Shown: positions 54,158 through 62,959 of the stretch, piece after piece
Layout: each line of letters begins with the position of its first letter
Numbering within the stretch: position 1 is the stretch's first letter
Assembly (NCBI GenBank): GCA_947504025.1
Contig: CANNFX010000004.1
Location: forward strand, 62,001 to 126,000
Length of the DNA: 64,000 nt
From: an uncultured Sphingomonadaceae bacterium
GTDB taxonomy: Bacteria > Pseudomonadota > Alphaproteobacteria > Sphingomonadales > Sphingomonadaceae
Direction of reading: 5' to 3'
Made by a program: the position numbers and the translations under genes
Notes under the pieces: generated by a model
Database searches by the model: none
What the model saw: only the letters and a program-made list of their open reading frames with translations
What the model was told of the DNA's origin: nothing

Positions 54158-55454
54158 CCGACGCCTCCAGTTCTTCTTCGATGATCTCGGCGCGCCGTTT
54201 CTGGCGACCGAATATCTTGGCAAGGCGACGGGTGATCTTGGCGTAGACCGTTTCCAATCCGCCGATTGCCTGCCCGCCTGGCACGTAAGCGACTCGCCAA
54301 TACATCCAGATGATTAATGCGGCGAAGACCAGGAACGGCCCCCACAGGGCAAACACCGGATCGACGCGGCCTAGCGTGGCGATGTCTTCCCCGTACTGGT
54401 TCACCTTGTGATAGGCGACGACCATCACGATCGAGACGAACACACCCAACGCGGAGGTTGATCGTTTAGGCGGAATAGCCAAGGCCACGGCGAGCAGCGG
54501 CAAGAGCAGCATCATGACCACTTCTACTATGCGATAGTTGAAACTTGCCTGACTGGCGTTGCGTTCCGCGTCGCTGGCATCATTGCTCCAGCCGATATTG
54601 ATCAATTCGGGCAGTAGATACTCGCGGTCGTCATCGCCGCGCATTCGAAAGTTTTCGATCGCGGGCAGATCGATCGGTAGATCATGACGGCTGAAACTGA
54701 GCACGCGTGGAGTTTCGCTATCACCCAAGTGACCGCTCTCGTGTCCGCCCATATCTTGCACAATGGTTCCGTCCATTAGCCGCAGGATAATAGTATCGCT
54801 GTTTTCTTTATTGGCTAGGAATCGGCCTTCACTGGCTGAAATTGACAGGACGTGCCCTTTGTCATCGGTGACGCGGGCGAAAATCTCATTGAGTTGGCGA
54901 CCGCCGTCTTCGCTCGATCCCACGCGAAGTGCCATGCGGTCCTGAAGTTTGGTGAACTCGCCAACCTGGATTGATGCGCCCAGTGCACCTGAACGCAATT
55001 CGTATTCCATTTCTTCGTAATAATAGCGCGACAGCGGTTGCAGGTAACCGACGATCAGCAGGTTTAGTGCCGCCAGTATCAGGGTGATAATGTAGGGTAC
55101 GCGCAGCAAGCGGGCATAGCTTAGGCCCACAGCATTCATCACATCCAATTCGCTCGTTGTTGCCAATTTGCGGAAGGCAAGCAATATGCCCAGCATCACG
55201 CCCAGCGGGATAGCTAGGCTGGCATATTCGGGCATGAGATTGACAAGCATCTTGAAAACGATGCCAATCGGGCCCCCTTCAGTCCCGACGAATTCGAACA
55301 GCGTCAACATCTTGTCGAGCGTAAGCAATGACGCCGCGATCACGAACACCGCGATCATCGGCACCAGCACAAGCTTGAAGATGTAACGGTCGATGGCGGG
55401 GATGAATTTCAAGCGCTGACCGTTTGTATGAGGTTCGGGAAGTCGGTTCAGCAC
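54147..55454 (-). CDS. lptF: LPS export permease LptF
   Basis: 435 residues, same fold as LptG: opening helices KLVLVPMIAVFVIAASLLTLDKM, coupling region SELDVMNAVGLSYARLLRVP, periplasmic domain (about 130-290) and last helices near FVSIVMVVAYHKVNQYGEDI. The C-terminal 50 residues are basic and cytoplasmic. The start is GTG 55454, 27 bases after clpS. The order lptF-lptG with overlap is the usual one. Confidence 0.93.
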   Translation of the reverse strand: MLNRLPEPHTNGQRLKFIPAIDRYIFKLVLVPMIAVFVIAASLLTLDKMLTLFEFVGTEGGPIGIVFKMLVNLMPEYASLAIPLGVMLGILLAFRKLATTSELDVMNAVGLSYARLLRVPYIITLILAALNLLIVGYLQPLSRYYYEEMEYELRSGALGASIQVGEFTKLQDRMALRVGSSEDGGRQLNEIFARVTDDKGHVLSISASEGRFLANKENSDTIILRLMDGTIVQDMGGHESGHLGDSETPRVLSFSRHDLPIDLPAIENFRMRGDDDREYLLPELINIGWSNDASDAERNASQASFNYRIVEVVMMLLLPLLAVALAIPPKRSTSALGVFVSIVMVVAYHKVNQYGEDIATLGRVDPVFALWGPFLVFAALIIWMYWRVAYVPGGQAIGGLETVYAKITRRLAKIFGRQKRRAEIIEEELEASGAA

Positions 55455-55481
55455 CGCTTATAGCGGCACTTTAGCGGCAGG

Positions 55482-55865
55482 TCAGGCCTTTTCCAATGTG
55501 CATTGCAGCGGGTGTTGGTTCTGTTTGGCAAAATCCATCACCTGATTCACTTTGGTTTCAGCAATTTCATACGGGAAAATACCGCAGACGCCGACACCCT
55601 TTTGATGGACGTGAAGCATCACGCGCGTCGCGGATTCTAGATCCATGCTAAAGAAGTTCTTGAGAACCATCACAACGAATTCCATCGGCGTGTAGTCGTC
55701 GTTTAGGATCAGCACTTTGAACTGGTTGGGCTTTTTAGGTTTGGCCTTGGTCTTGGTGGCAATGCCGACCTGTTCGTCTCCTTCACCGTCGCCGGGCTGG
55801 CCTTCACCAGCGGCTTGGGGGCGGGGGGATAAAACGGTTTCGAGAGTGGGGTAATTGCGATTCAT
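55482..55865 (-). CDS. clpS: ClpAP adaptor ClpS
   Basis: 127 residues. An N-terminal 45-residue linker (Gly/Glu/Lys rich) leads to the ClpS core: [17 protein letters not shown] binds N-end-rule residues, and [20 protein letters not shown] completes the fold. It delivers N-degron substrates to ClpA-ClpP. ATG 55865 is chosen; a longer frame to 55952 starts with TTG inside the terminator of the phasin gene and is not credible. Usually clpA is adjacent; it is absent here. Confidence 0.93.
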   Translation of the reverse strand: MNRNYPTLETVLSPRPQAAGEGQPGDGEGDEQVGIATKTKAKPKKPNQFKVLILNDDYTPMEFVVMVLKNFFSMDLESATRVMLHVHQKGVGVCGIFPYEIAETKVNQVMDFAKQNQHPLQCTLEKA

Positions 55866-55950
55866 TGCATCCAAGATATCGTAAGCTTCATAACAATCGC
55901 AAGCCGTGGGCGAAAATTCAGTTCCCGTGAAGCGATCAATTGAGAAAAAC

Positions 55951-55987
55951 AAAAAAGGGGGCCGGGCAGCTTGTCGCTACCCGGCCC
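55951..55987 (-). terminator. Intrinsic terminator of the phasin gene
   Basis: On the minus strand GGGCCGGGTAGC pairs with GCTGCCCGGCCC (one G-U) around GACAA, then CC and six T. It is 64 bases after the phasin stop codon. Confidence 0.9.
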
Positions 55988-56051
55988 ACAATTTCATCGG
56001 GTGCCGGCGGTCTGGGAGAGAGATGCCGACGCCCGCTTGGTTCAGTTGGGC

Positions 56052-56885
56052 TTAGGCAGCCTTACGAACCTTTTCCATTGCAACACTGGCGCGGCTCGAA
56101 ATTGGCGCGAACGCTTCGTTAGCAAGCTTGACCATGGCTTCGGTGTTCTTCGAAGTCTGAGCGATCATCGCGTCGAAGTTACGACGTGCGAACTTCGTCT
56201 GAAGTTGCATGAATTCGGTTGGCGACTTAACGGAAGCAACTTCCTTGGCGTCGGTCGTCATGGTCGAAACGGCGGCCTTCACGTCAGCAACATAGGCCTT
56301 GCCCATGTCCTGAACGCCAGCGGCCAGAACCTTGCCGGATTCGACAACCGCTTCGACGTTACCCTTGGTGAATTCACCCATATCCGCTGCAACTTCGGTG
56401 CCCTTGGCGTAAACACCCTTGGCACGTGCTTGAACGTCAGAAAGAGTTTCGGTCATCTGAGCCGTGTAATCTGCAGTCTTGTTCTTTGCTTTGGTCATCA
56501 CAGTTTCCTTAGTGTTGGAAATTTTGGTTTTCGCAGCAGCTGCGGTCTTGCGCGCCTTTGCGGTGGTTTTCTTGACGGCCTTCTTGGCAACAGGCTTGCG
56601 CTTTGCAGCAGCCTTCTTTGCCGGAGTGGCTTTCTTCGCCGCCGTCTTCTTGGCTACGGTCTTTTTTGCGGCAGGCTTACGCTTAGCCGGAGCTTTCTTC
56701 TTCTTGGCGGCAGCCTTTTTGACGGTTGCAACCTTCACAGGAGCAGCCTCGCCCTTGGCAACAGTCTTTTCTACTGTCTTGGTGCTTACTGCTTCGCTGG
56801 CGGCAGCGATTGCAGCTTCAGCGGATTTCTCTGCACGGACCTGAGCGGTCACAGCGTCAATCTTGTTTGTCGGCGTGGTAGCCAT
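56052..56885 (-). CDS. Phasin-family protein with histone-like Lys/Ala-rich N-terminus
   Basis: 277 residues. Residues 1-115 are rich in AAKK/KPVAKK repeats like histone H1 or the tails of PhaF-type phasins. The C-terminal half (about 130-270) is a helical phasin domain: FTKGNVEAVVESGKVLAAGVQDMGK then KSPTEFMQLQTKFARRNFDAM. Phasins coat polyhydroxyalkanoate granules, and the basic part may hold granules to DNA. In PhaF of Pseudomonas the histone-like part is C-terminal; here it is N-terminal. phaC lies about 1.1 kb upstream on the same strand, supporting the role. A phasin promoter with two operator-like repeats precedes it. Confidence 0.85.
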   Translation of the reverse strand: MATTPTNKIDAVTAQVRAEKSAEAAIAAASEAVSTKTVEKTVAKGEAAPVKVATVKKAAAKKKKAPAKRKPAAKKTVAKKTAAKKATPAKKAAAKRKPVAKKAVKKTTAKARKTAAAAKTKISNTKETVMTKAKNKTADYTAQMTETLSDVQARAKGVYAKGTEVAADMGEFTKGNVEAVVESGKVLAAGVQDMGKAYVADVKAAVSTMTTDAKEVASVKSPTEFMQLQTKFARRNFDAMIAQTSKNTEAMVKLANEAFAPISSRASVAMEKVRKAA

Positions 56886-56930
56886 GATAAATACCTCAGT
56901 GCTTCGCTGGAGCGGGATGCTCGTTTATGT

Positions 56931-56990
56931 TGCAGTGCAATATATACGCTGCAGTTGCGAAGTCAAGGTATTTTTGTGCAGTGCAACATG
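56931..56990 (-). promoter_or_regulatory. Phasin promoter with two operator-like repeats
   Basis: On the minus strand TTGACT (56967-56962) and TATATT (56945-56940) are 16 bases apart. Two sites of form TGCA-(C/G)-TGCAACAT occur in opposite orientation, one covering the -10 edge (56931-56941, TTGCAGTGCAA on the plus strand) and one upstream of -35 (around 56979-56990). This is a repressor-like arrangement; PhaR, the phasin repressor, is the likely ligand, but phaR is not in the window. Confidence 0.55.
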
Positions 56991-57021
56991 AAGCTGCAAG
57001 CCACTCACTTAAAGCCGTATT

Positions 57022-58158
57022 TTAGCGAGATTGACGGATCACGTAATTCTCTGACCCGGAATTTGCCATTACGATATCGGGTAATCCGTCCCCGTTCATG
57101 TCAGCGATCGCTACACCGTAAGTGTCAGTCGGCTCCACATCGAGCATAACCTCGGTAAAGTTTCCCGCACCATCGTTGAAGTGGACAGAGCTGACGCCAT
57201 CGGCTCCTTGAACCAAATCGATGTCTCCATCTTGGTCAAGATCACCAGCCGCCAGTGATTTTGTAACGCTATCGGTTCGGCCAAACGGTCGCGGTGCATC
57301 GAATGCCAGCTTCGGTCCTGCAAGGAATAGCGCCAGACCGCCATCGACCTTGCCCAATACTATGTCGACTATACCGTCGCCGTTAAAGTCGCCCAGCGTC
57401 ACTTTGCGGTGGTCTCCGGTACTTCCAGCGAGTACTTGGGCGATCAATTGCCCCTTACCGTTATTCACCAAAACGAGGCTTGGCTGGCTATCACGGCGTG
57501 CCACGACAACGTCCATGTCGCCGTCATTGTCGAGATCGGCTGCGGCTGCGTTGGTCGATGCGCCATCACTGCCGGTTAATTCCTCGGCTGCGGAGAAGTT
57601 TAGCTCGCCCTGGCCACGAAAAAGCAAATCGGCCCCAGCGCGCCGGGTGATGATCAAATCAAGGTAGCCGTCACCTTCGATATCCAGCAACACTGCCCCT
57701 CGTGCGTGGCCTCCACTCCCTTGTAATTCACCGCTGAGCGTGAAGTTTCCCGTACCGTCATTGGCGTAAATCTGTGCAGGCAGGTTGTCTCGCACCACCG
57801 CGACGTCAATATCACCGTCGAGATCAAAATCCCCCGGCTGGATTGTATAGCTGGCTGATCGGCCCAGCCCAATCGGTTTGGCGTCCAGCATACGCCCGTT
57901 GCCTAGGTTGAAATAGACAAAATCCGGTTGCGCCCAGTGGCGGCCGTTGGCTGTCAAAATATCCAAATCGCCATCGCCATCAACATCTGCGGGCACTGCA
58001 TCGGCGGTGAAGTTCCCTTCCATATCGAACATCCAAAATGCGCGCGCGCGAAATTCGGGATGTTCGCCCGAGGTTTGAGCTGAAACAGGCGTTGCAATGA
58101 TCGCACTCAGCAGCCCGGTAAGAAGTGACAGCCGGGTCAAGTTTCCATGTCTACTCAT
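57022..58158 (-). CDS. Exported FG-GAP/VCBS-repeat protein
   Basis: 378 residues. A signal peptide (LSLLTGLLSAIIATPVSAQ) precedes six or seven FG-GAP/VCBS repeats with calcium-type loops such as DVDGDGDLDILTANG, DLDGDIDVAV and DLDNDGDMDVVVA. The repeats should form a seven-bladed beta-propeller. Secreted or periplasmic location; ligand unknown. Start ATG 58158 lies only 8 bases after the phaC stop with GAGGTAG between, so the two genes form one transcript even though PhaC is cytosolic. Confidence 0.85.
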   Translation of the reverse strand: MSRHGNLTRLSLLTGLLSAIIATPVSAQTSGEHPEFRARAFWMFDMEGNFTADAVPADVDGDGDLDILTANGRHWAQPDFVYFNLGNGRMLDAKPIGLGRSASYTIQPGDFDLDGDIDVAVVRDNLPAQIYANDGTGNFTLSGELQGSGGHARGAVLLDIEGDGYLDLIITRRAGADLLFRGQGELNFSAAEELTGSDGASTNAAAADLDNDGDMDVVVARRDSQPSLVLVNNGKGQLIAQVLAGSTGDHRKVTLGDFNGDGIVDIVLGKVDGGLALFLAGPKLAFDAPRPFGRTDSVTKSLAAGDLDQDGDIDLVQGADGVSSVHFNDGAGNFTEVMLDVEPTDTYGVAIADMNGDGLPDIVMANSGSENYVIRQSR

Positions 58159-58166
58159 CACTACCT

Positions 58167-60020
58167 CTATCGTGTTTTCACGTAACGCCCGGGGGCATCT
58201 TCGATCACTTTGTCACCCCTTCCACCGGGCTTTCTTTTCCCTGTGATGGCTATTTCCTTGTCACCGTGACCTTTGAGCCATTCGATCCAATGTGGCCACC
58301 AGCTGCCGGGTGTTTCGTTTGCCCCTTCGATGAATTCGCGCAGTGACGTGCAGTCAGCGTCATTGGTCCAATATTGGTACTTCCCAGAGGAAGGTGGATT
58401 CACAACGCCAGCAATATGGCCTGAACCTGCAAGAACGAAATCCACCGGGCCAGAGAACTGGTCGATCATTTTGAATACGCTCTTAGCCGGAGCGATGTGA
58501 TCTTCTTTGCCGGCCTGAATGTAGGAAGGTGTCTTCACCCGTGTCAGATCGATGGGGGTACCATCAGCGCTCAGGACACCTGGCTGAACTAACTTGTTGT
58601 CACGGTAGAGGTCGCGCAGATAGTCACCATGCCACTTGCCCGGCAGGTTTGTTACATCGCCGTTCCAATGCAGTAGATCGAATGCCGGATAATCTTCGCC
58701 CAGCATGTAATTGTTGACGACATAGTTCCAGATCAGGTCCGAACTGCGCAACAGATTGAAGGTCAGTGCCAGATAACGGCCGTCCAAATAACCATCATTG
58801 GTCAGGCTTTCGATAGCGGCGATTTGCTTATCGCCGATGAAATTGTTGAGTTCGCCAGCGCGGCTGAAATCAACTTGTGCAGTAAAGAACGTGGCGCTCT
58901 TAACTTTATCTGCTTCGCCCCGTTCGGCCAGAACCGCAAGTGTGGCAGCCAGCGTTGTTCCGGCAACACAATATCCGATAGTATGAACTGCCGGGGCTTT
59001 CAGGCGGTCTCGAATATGGTCAATCGCGTCGATTTGTGCGCGGATATAGTCATCCCATATTACATCCTTCATCGAGCTGTCGGCCGACTTCCAACTTGCT
59101 ACGAACACCGTCACACCTTGTTCAACGGCCCATCGAACGAAGCTCTTTTTCTCGTTTAGATCGAGAATGTAGAAACGGTTGAGCCATGGCGGGAAGATTA
59201 CCAGCGGCGTTTCCATCACCTTAGGTGTCGTGGGGGTATATTGGATTAGCTGGTAGAGAGGCGTTTCGTGCACGACCTTGCCCGGCGTAGTCGCTAGGTT
59301 TTTACCAAGTTCGAACGCCTCGGGATCAGTATGGGTGAGCTGGCCTTTCTTAAGGTCGGTCAGCAGATGTTTCATGCCTCTGACCAGGTTCTGACCCTTG
59401 GTCTCAAGTGTGCGATCTAGCACCACGGGGTTTGCGAGCGGAATGTTGGCGGGGCTCATCGCTTCAACCATTGTACGGGTAGCAAAGCGGAGCTGTTCGC
59501 GCTTGCTCTTGTCGAGGCCCTCTACCTCATCAACCATCGCCTCGACCCGCTCGGCGAGCATAAGGTAGGTTTGATGAATCAGCGCAAATGCCGGGTGGGA
59601 GCGCCACTTTGGATCGGCGAAGCGGCGGTCTTTCCGGGGCAAATCGGGTTCGCCATCTTTGGGCATCGAGCCGTTGCTGTACTGCGCCATCACCCCTTGC
59701 CACAAGGCAGTGCTTTCGTCCCACAACGCCTTTTGTTTGGCCGGATCAGTCAGGGGCATTGCAGCGTACCACTGCTTTGCAAAGTCAAGCCACAGTGCCG
59801 GATCGATCATTTGTGCGAACGGTAATTTGGCCGACGCCTGCTGCGTTTGGATGCTCGACCACAAGGCTTTTAACTGCGCTGCAGTCTCCTGCCATTGCTC
59901 TGCATCAGCGGTGGGTATTTGGGGCTCGCCGTCAGGTAATAACTCGCCGAAAATTGCCTGCATGGCCTCGGCCTGTTTACGGACTAATTCGTTCATTCCA
60001 CCAAATGGATCGTTACTCAT
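58167..60020 (-). CDS. phaC: Class I poly(3-hydroxyalkanoate) synthase
   Basis: About 617 residues, the usual class I size. It polymerises (R)-3-hydroxyacyl-CoA into PHA granules. The lipase-like box is GYCVAGT with the acylated Cys (Cys351 from this start). The other catalytic residues lie in LHWNGDVTNLPG (Asp) and GSGHIAGVVNPP (His). PWLNRFYILDLNEKKSFVRW is a class I hallmark. ATG 60020 (MSNDPFGG) is used; TTG 60041 is possible. It is divergent from the aminotransferase gene. No phaA/phaB lie in the window. Confidence 0.96.
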   Translation of the reverse strand: MSNDPFGGMNELVRKQAEAMQAIFGELLPDGEPQIPTADAEQWQETAAQLKALWSSIQTQQASAKLPFAQMIDPALWLDFAKQWYAAMPLTDPAKQKALWDESTALWQGVMAQYSNGSMPKDGEPDLPRKDRRFADPKWRSHPAFALIHQTYLMLAERVEAMVDEVEGLDKSKREQLRFATRTMVEAMSPANIPLANPVVLDRTLETKGQNLVRGMKHLLTDLKKGQLTHTDPEAFELGKNLATTPGKVVHETPLYQLIQYTPTTPKVMETPLVIFPPWLNRFYILDLNEKKSFVRWAVEQGVTVFVASWKSADSSMKDVIWDDYIRAQIDAIDHIRDRLKAPAVHTIGYCVAGTTLAATLAVLAERGEADKVKSATFFTAQVDFSRAGELNNFIGDKQIAAIESLTNDGYLDGRYLALTFNLLRSSDLIWNYVVNNYMLGEDYPAFDLLHWNGDVTNLPGKWHGDYLRDLYRDNKLVQPGVLSADGTPIDLTRVKTPSYIQAGKEDHIAPAKSVFKMIDQFSGPVDFVLAGSGHIAGVVNPPSSGKYQYWTNDADCTSLREFIEGANETPGSWWPHWIEWLKGHGDKEIAITGKRKPGGRGDKVIEDAPGRYVKTR

Positions 60021-60163
60021 GAAATCATTGTCCAAACTCAAGACCAGCGGAATCGCCTATTGTCAGAGATAGAGTGGAGCGACAATGATTGCACCCATCC
60101 ATTTTGTGCGTCAAAGACACTAGTCGGCGCAACAATCCTGCGCATACGAATGGTTCGAGGACG

Positions 60164-61363
60164 ATGGATACCGACTTTTACCGCATCAAGCGTTTGCCTC
60201 CCTATGTAATTGCCGAAGTAAATGACCTTCGTCACGCGGCGCGTCAGGCGGGACGTGATGTAATCGATCTAGGCATGGGCAATCCCGATTTGCCTCCACC
60301 GGATCATGTGATCGACAAATTGTGCGAAGTTGCACGCAAGCCCGATGCGCATGGCTATTCGCAGTCCAAGGGTATCCCCGGGCTACGCAAGGCTCAGGCG
60401 AATTACTATGGCCACCGCTTCGGGGTCGATCTCGATCCCGAGAGCGAGGTCGTGGTCACTATGGGTTCCAAAGAAGGTTTGGCTAGTCTCGCTACTGCAA
60501 TCACTGCACCTGGTGATGTGGTGCTCGCTCCGAACCCCAGCTATCCTATCCATACGTTTGGTTTCATCATAGCAGGCGCTTCGATCCGCGCCGTGCCGAC
60601 CACGCCAGACGAGCATTATTTTGAATCACTGGACAAGGCGATGGCTTTCACGGTGCCCCGGCCCAGTATTCTGGTACTAAACTATCCGTCAAACCCAACT
60701 GCTGAGGTAGTAGATCTGGCATTCTACGAGCGGGTGGTGGCGTGGGCTAAGGCAAATAAGGTTTGGTTGCTGTCCGATCTTGCCTATTCGGAGCTTTATT
60801 ATGACGGCAAGCCGACGCCGTCGCTGCTGCAAGTAAAGGGCGCGAAGGACGTTGCAGTGGAATTCACTTCGCTGTCCAAGACATTTTCGATGGCTGGTTG
60901 GCGTATGGGATTTGCGGTCGGAAACAAGAAACTGATTTCCGCCATGACGCGAGTGAAATCATATCTCGATTATGGAGCTTTCACGCCTATTCAGGCTGCT
61001 GCTTGCGCGGCGCTCAACGGACCGCAAGATATTGTCGCACGTAACCGCGAACTTTATAACAAGCGGCGCGATATTCTGGTTGAAAGCTTCGGCCGTGCTG
61101 GATGGGACATTCCTCCGCCAGCGGCATCAATGTTTGCGTGGGCTCCCCTGCCCAAGGGGCTTGAGCATATGGGGAGTCTGGAATTTTCGAAACAACTGCT
61201 TGAAAAGGCAGAGGTAGCGGTCGCTCCGGGTGTCGGATATGGTGAAGAGGGTGAAGGATTCGTTCGGATTGCCTTAGTCGAAAATGAGCAACGGTTGCGT
61301 CAGGCGGCACGGAACGTGAAGCGCTTCCTCGCGGAAGCCGGTGTTGCAGCAAATGCTGCATAG
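60164..61363 (+). CDS. PLP-dependent aminotransferase, AlaC type
   Basis: 399 residues, fold type I. GMGNPDLPPPDHVIDKLCE and the PLP lysine segment SLSKTFSMAGWRMGFAVGN are typical of AlaC (glutamate-pyruvate transaminase) and the related LL-diaminopimelate aminotransferase DapL. Sequence style (LRHAARQAGRDVIDLGMGNPD) favours AlaC. ATG 60164 follows GAGGACG; upstream codons in the same frame are not conserved-looking. It makes alanine from pyruvate, or an alternative amino donor route. Confidence 0.88.
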   Translation: MDTDFYRIKRLPPYVIAEVNDLRHAARQAGRDVIDLGMGNPDLPPPDHVIDKLCEVARKPDAHGYSQSKGIPGLRKAQANYYGHRFGVDLDPESEVVVTMGSKEGLASLATAITAPGDVVLAPNPSYPIHTFGFIIAGASIRAVPTTPDEHYFESLDKAMAFTVPRPSILVLNYPSNPTAEVVDLAFYERVVAWAKANKVWLLSDLAYSELYYDGKPTPSLLQVKGAKDVAVEFTSLSKTFSMAGWRMGFAVGNKKLISAMTRVKSYLDYGAFTPIQAAACAALNGPQDIVARNRELYNKRRDILVESFGRAGWDIPPPAASMFAWAPLPKGLEHMGSLEFSKQLLEKAEVAVAPGVGYGEEGEGFVRIALVENEQRLRQAARNVKRFLAEAGVAANAA

Positions 61364-61425
61364 CCGATGCCAGTGCGGCGATGCCTCGATTGCTTCGCTA
61401 TGACGCTTGTTTTAGTTAACGCGTC

Positions 61426-62022
61426 GTGAGTCGAACAGGGGATCCTGACAGTCCCGCCGAATCTGGCGAAGGACCGAAGCTGACGGAGAAGCAGGCCGAG
61501 GTGATGCAGCGGATCGACCGCCGTATGCCGATAAAGGTTATTGCAAGCGAAATGGGCGTGTCCGAAACCCGTATCAACCAGCATATTAGAGCGCTCAAGG
61601 ATATTTTTTCAGCCGACAGTCTTAACGGCCTGGTCGAGGCATACCGAGCATCTGGCTTGGCTCCAACGGATACAGAAGCTGCAGATCAGCCCTATAGTTT
61701 TTCTCAATACACGAAAAATCAGGTGCCACAGTCAGCCCCGGCCAGCGAAAACGATGGCCGGGTCGCAACCTTCAAGTACCTGCCCGCCGACCGCGACGAG
61801 GCGCAAGACTCGACCGAAAGGCGGGCAGGGAAAGAACCAAAGGTTGTCCCGGGGGCGCTCGACGGCCAACACGCCGTTCTGTACCGCTTGGCAATCATGA
61901 TCGGACTAGCGATCGGCATAGTCGCCGCTGGTATTCTAATCCTGACAGCTGCGCTCGGTGTGAGCGAGGTATTGGATGGCAAGGCCGAAATCCCCGAGGA
62001 AGCCATAGCTCCTGCTGATTGA
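61426..62022 (+). CDS. LuxR-type HTH protein with C-terminal membrane helix
   Basis: 198 residues, GTG start. The N-terminal 70 residues contain a GerE/LuxR-type helix-turn-helix: LTEKQAEVMQRIDRRMPIKV then IASEMGVSETRINQHIRALK. A polar linker (about 75-140) leads to one hydrophobic helix (LAIMIGLAIGIVAAGILIL), so DNA binding would take place at the membrane. No sensory domain is visible. The start has no good ribosome site but TTGCTT-N17-TAGTTA lies just upstream, so a leaderless mRNA is possible. Role unknown. It opens the 61.4-63.4 kb cassette. Confidence 0.75.
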   Translation: MSRTGDPDSPAESGEGPKLTEKQAEVMQRIDRRMPIKVIASEMGVSETRINQHIRALKDIFSADSLNGLVEAYRASGLAPTDTEAADQPYSFSQYTKNQVPQSAPASENDGRVATFKYLPADRDEAQDSTERRAGKEPKVVPGALDGQHAVLYRLAIMIGLAIGIVAAGILILTAALGVSEVLDGKAEIPEEAIAPAD

Positions 62023-62056
62023 GCTCAGCGGGATCGCCGTTTGAAAGTCAGATTTC

Positions 62057-62395
62057 ATGTCAAATAAAGTGTACAAGGATGCCCTCAATATCCGTAAGCT
62101 CGTTCGAGAAGCCGAAGCGCTGTCCGACGAAGCTATGATTGCTTTTTCGCGACTGAAACAGGCGATGCTTAGAGCGCGCCAAAATCCGGAGGTTTCTGTC
62201 GATACCGGTCAGCGGGCGATCTTACGGCTGGCTGAGGCAGAACGGCAGGCGGTTTCAATGTCGACTAACTTGTTGCGGGTGCATGACGAACTTAGCCACG
62301 TTGCACGGGAACGTGCTGGATTGGGAGACGAAGTGCCTACCGACATGACCCCTTCGGGTATCGGTAGAGAAACCGTTTTGATGAAAAGCGCATAA
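62057..62395 (+). CDS. Small helical protein of unknown function
   Basis: 112 residues, no signal or membrane segment. Nearly all of residues 5-95 are predicted helical by eye, with heptad-like Leu/Ala (LVREAEALSDEAMIAFSRLKQAMLRA, split here as two helices), so a coiled-coil or helical bundle is likely. I recognise no family. It lies 34 bases after the HTH-membrane gene and 15 bases before the next membrane gene, suggesting one operon. Confidence 0.65.
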   Translation: MSNKVYKDALNIRKLVREAEALSDEAMIAFSRLKQAMLRARQNPEVSVDTGQRAILRLAEAERQAVSMSTNLLRVHDELSHVARERAGLGDEVPTDMTPSGIGRETVLMKSA

Positions 62396-62410
62396 GAGTA
62401 TGGGCGGCCT

Positions 62411-62899
62411 ATGCTTCAAGTAGTCCTTGATAACCGGGCGGAAGCGGTTTCGGCATTCATCTATTTGATGGTGCTGTACGCTTTGTGGCGCGGTGCTGGC
62501 CCTGAGCGTGCGGTCGCCCTAACTATCGTCGGAATGAAGATTGCGACAGATATGTACTTCGCTTTGAGCGGTGCAAAGACGTCGCTTCATGAAGCCGACT
62601 TGGCGATGGCGCTTATCGACCTTGTCGTTTGCGTAATTCTGATCGGGGTCGGTTTGAAGGCGAACCGAATGTACACACTTTGGATTGCTGCATTTCAAAT
62701 CATCGCGCTGAACGCTCATATCGTGAGGGAAATTGCGCCCGGAATTAGTCCGTTGGCCTATGCGATCATGTTTATCGCACCGTCCCATTTCCAGCTGCTT
62801 ATATTAGCTGGCGGCATCTGGTGTCATGCTAGGCGTGAGCGGCGGTATGGACCCTACCGGTCTTGGCGTTTGCCTGCTGCGAACCCGGACTTTGCCTGA
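62411..62899 (+). CDS. Integral membrane protein of unknown function
   Basis: 162 residues with four or five hydrophobic segments (about 15-30, 35-55, 62-82, 87-105, 115-140) and a basic end (HARRERRYGPYRSWR). No known motif is seen. It sits between the small helical protein and a receiver-less winged-helix gene on the same strand, so it could be the membrane partner of that cassette. Confidence 0.7.
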   Translation: MLQVVLDNRAEAVSAFIYLMVLYALWRGAGPERAVALTIVGMKIATDMYFALSGAKTSLHEADLAMALIDLVVCVILIGVGLKANRMYTLWIAAFQIIALNAHIVREIAPGISPLAYAIMFIAPSHFQLLILAGGIWCHARRERRYGPYRSWRLPAANPDFA

Positions 62900-62959
62900 T
62901 GCTTACCTTCGTTCGCGCTGGTTAGCGACCGGAGCCTCGCCGAACAGATTGAGAAATTC

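Noticed and set aside
55971..57149. 392-codon plus-strand open frame across the phasin gene
   Set aside because: It is antisense to a recognised phasin, crosses the terminator and promoter of that gene, and has no family features.
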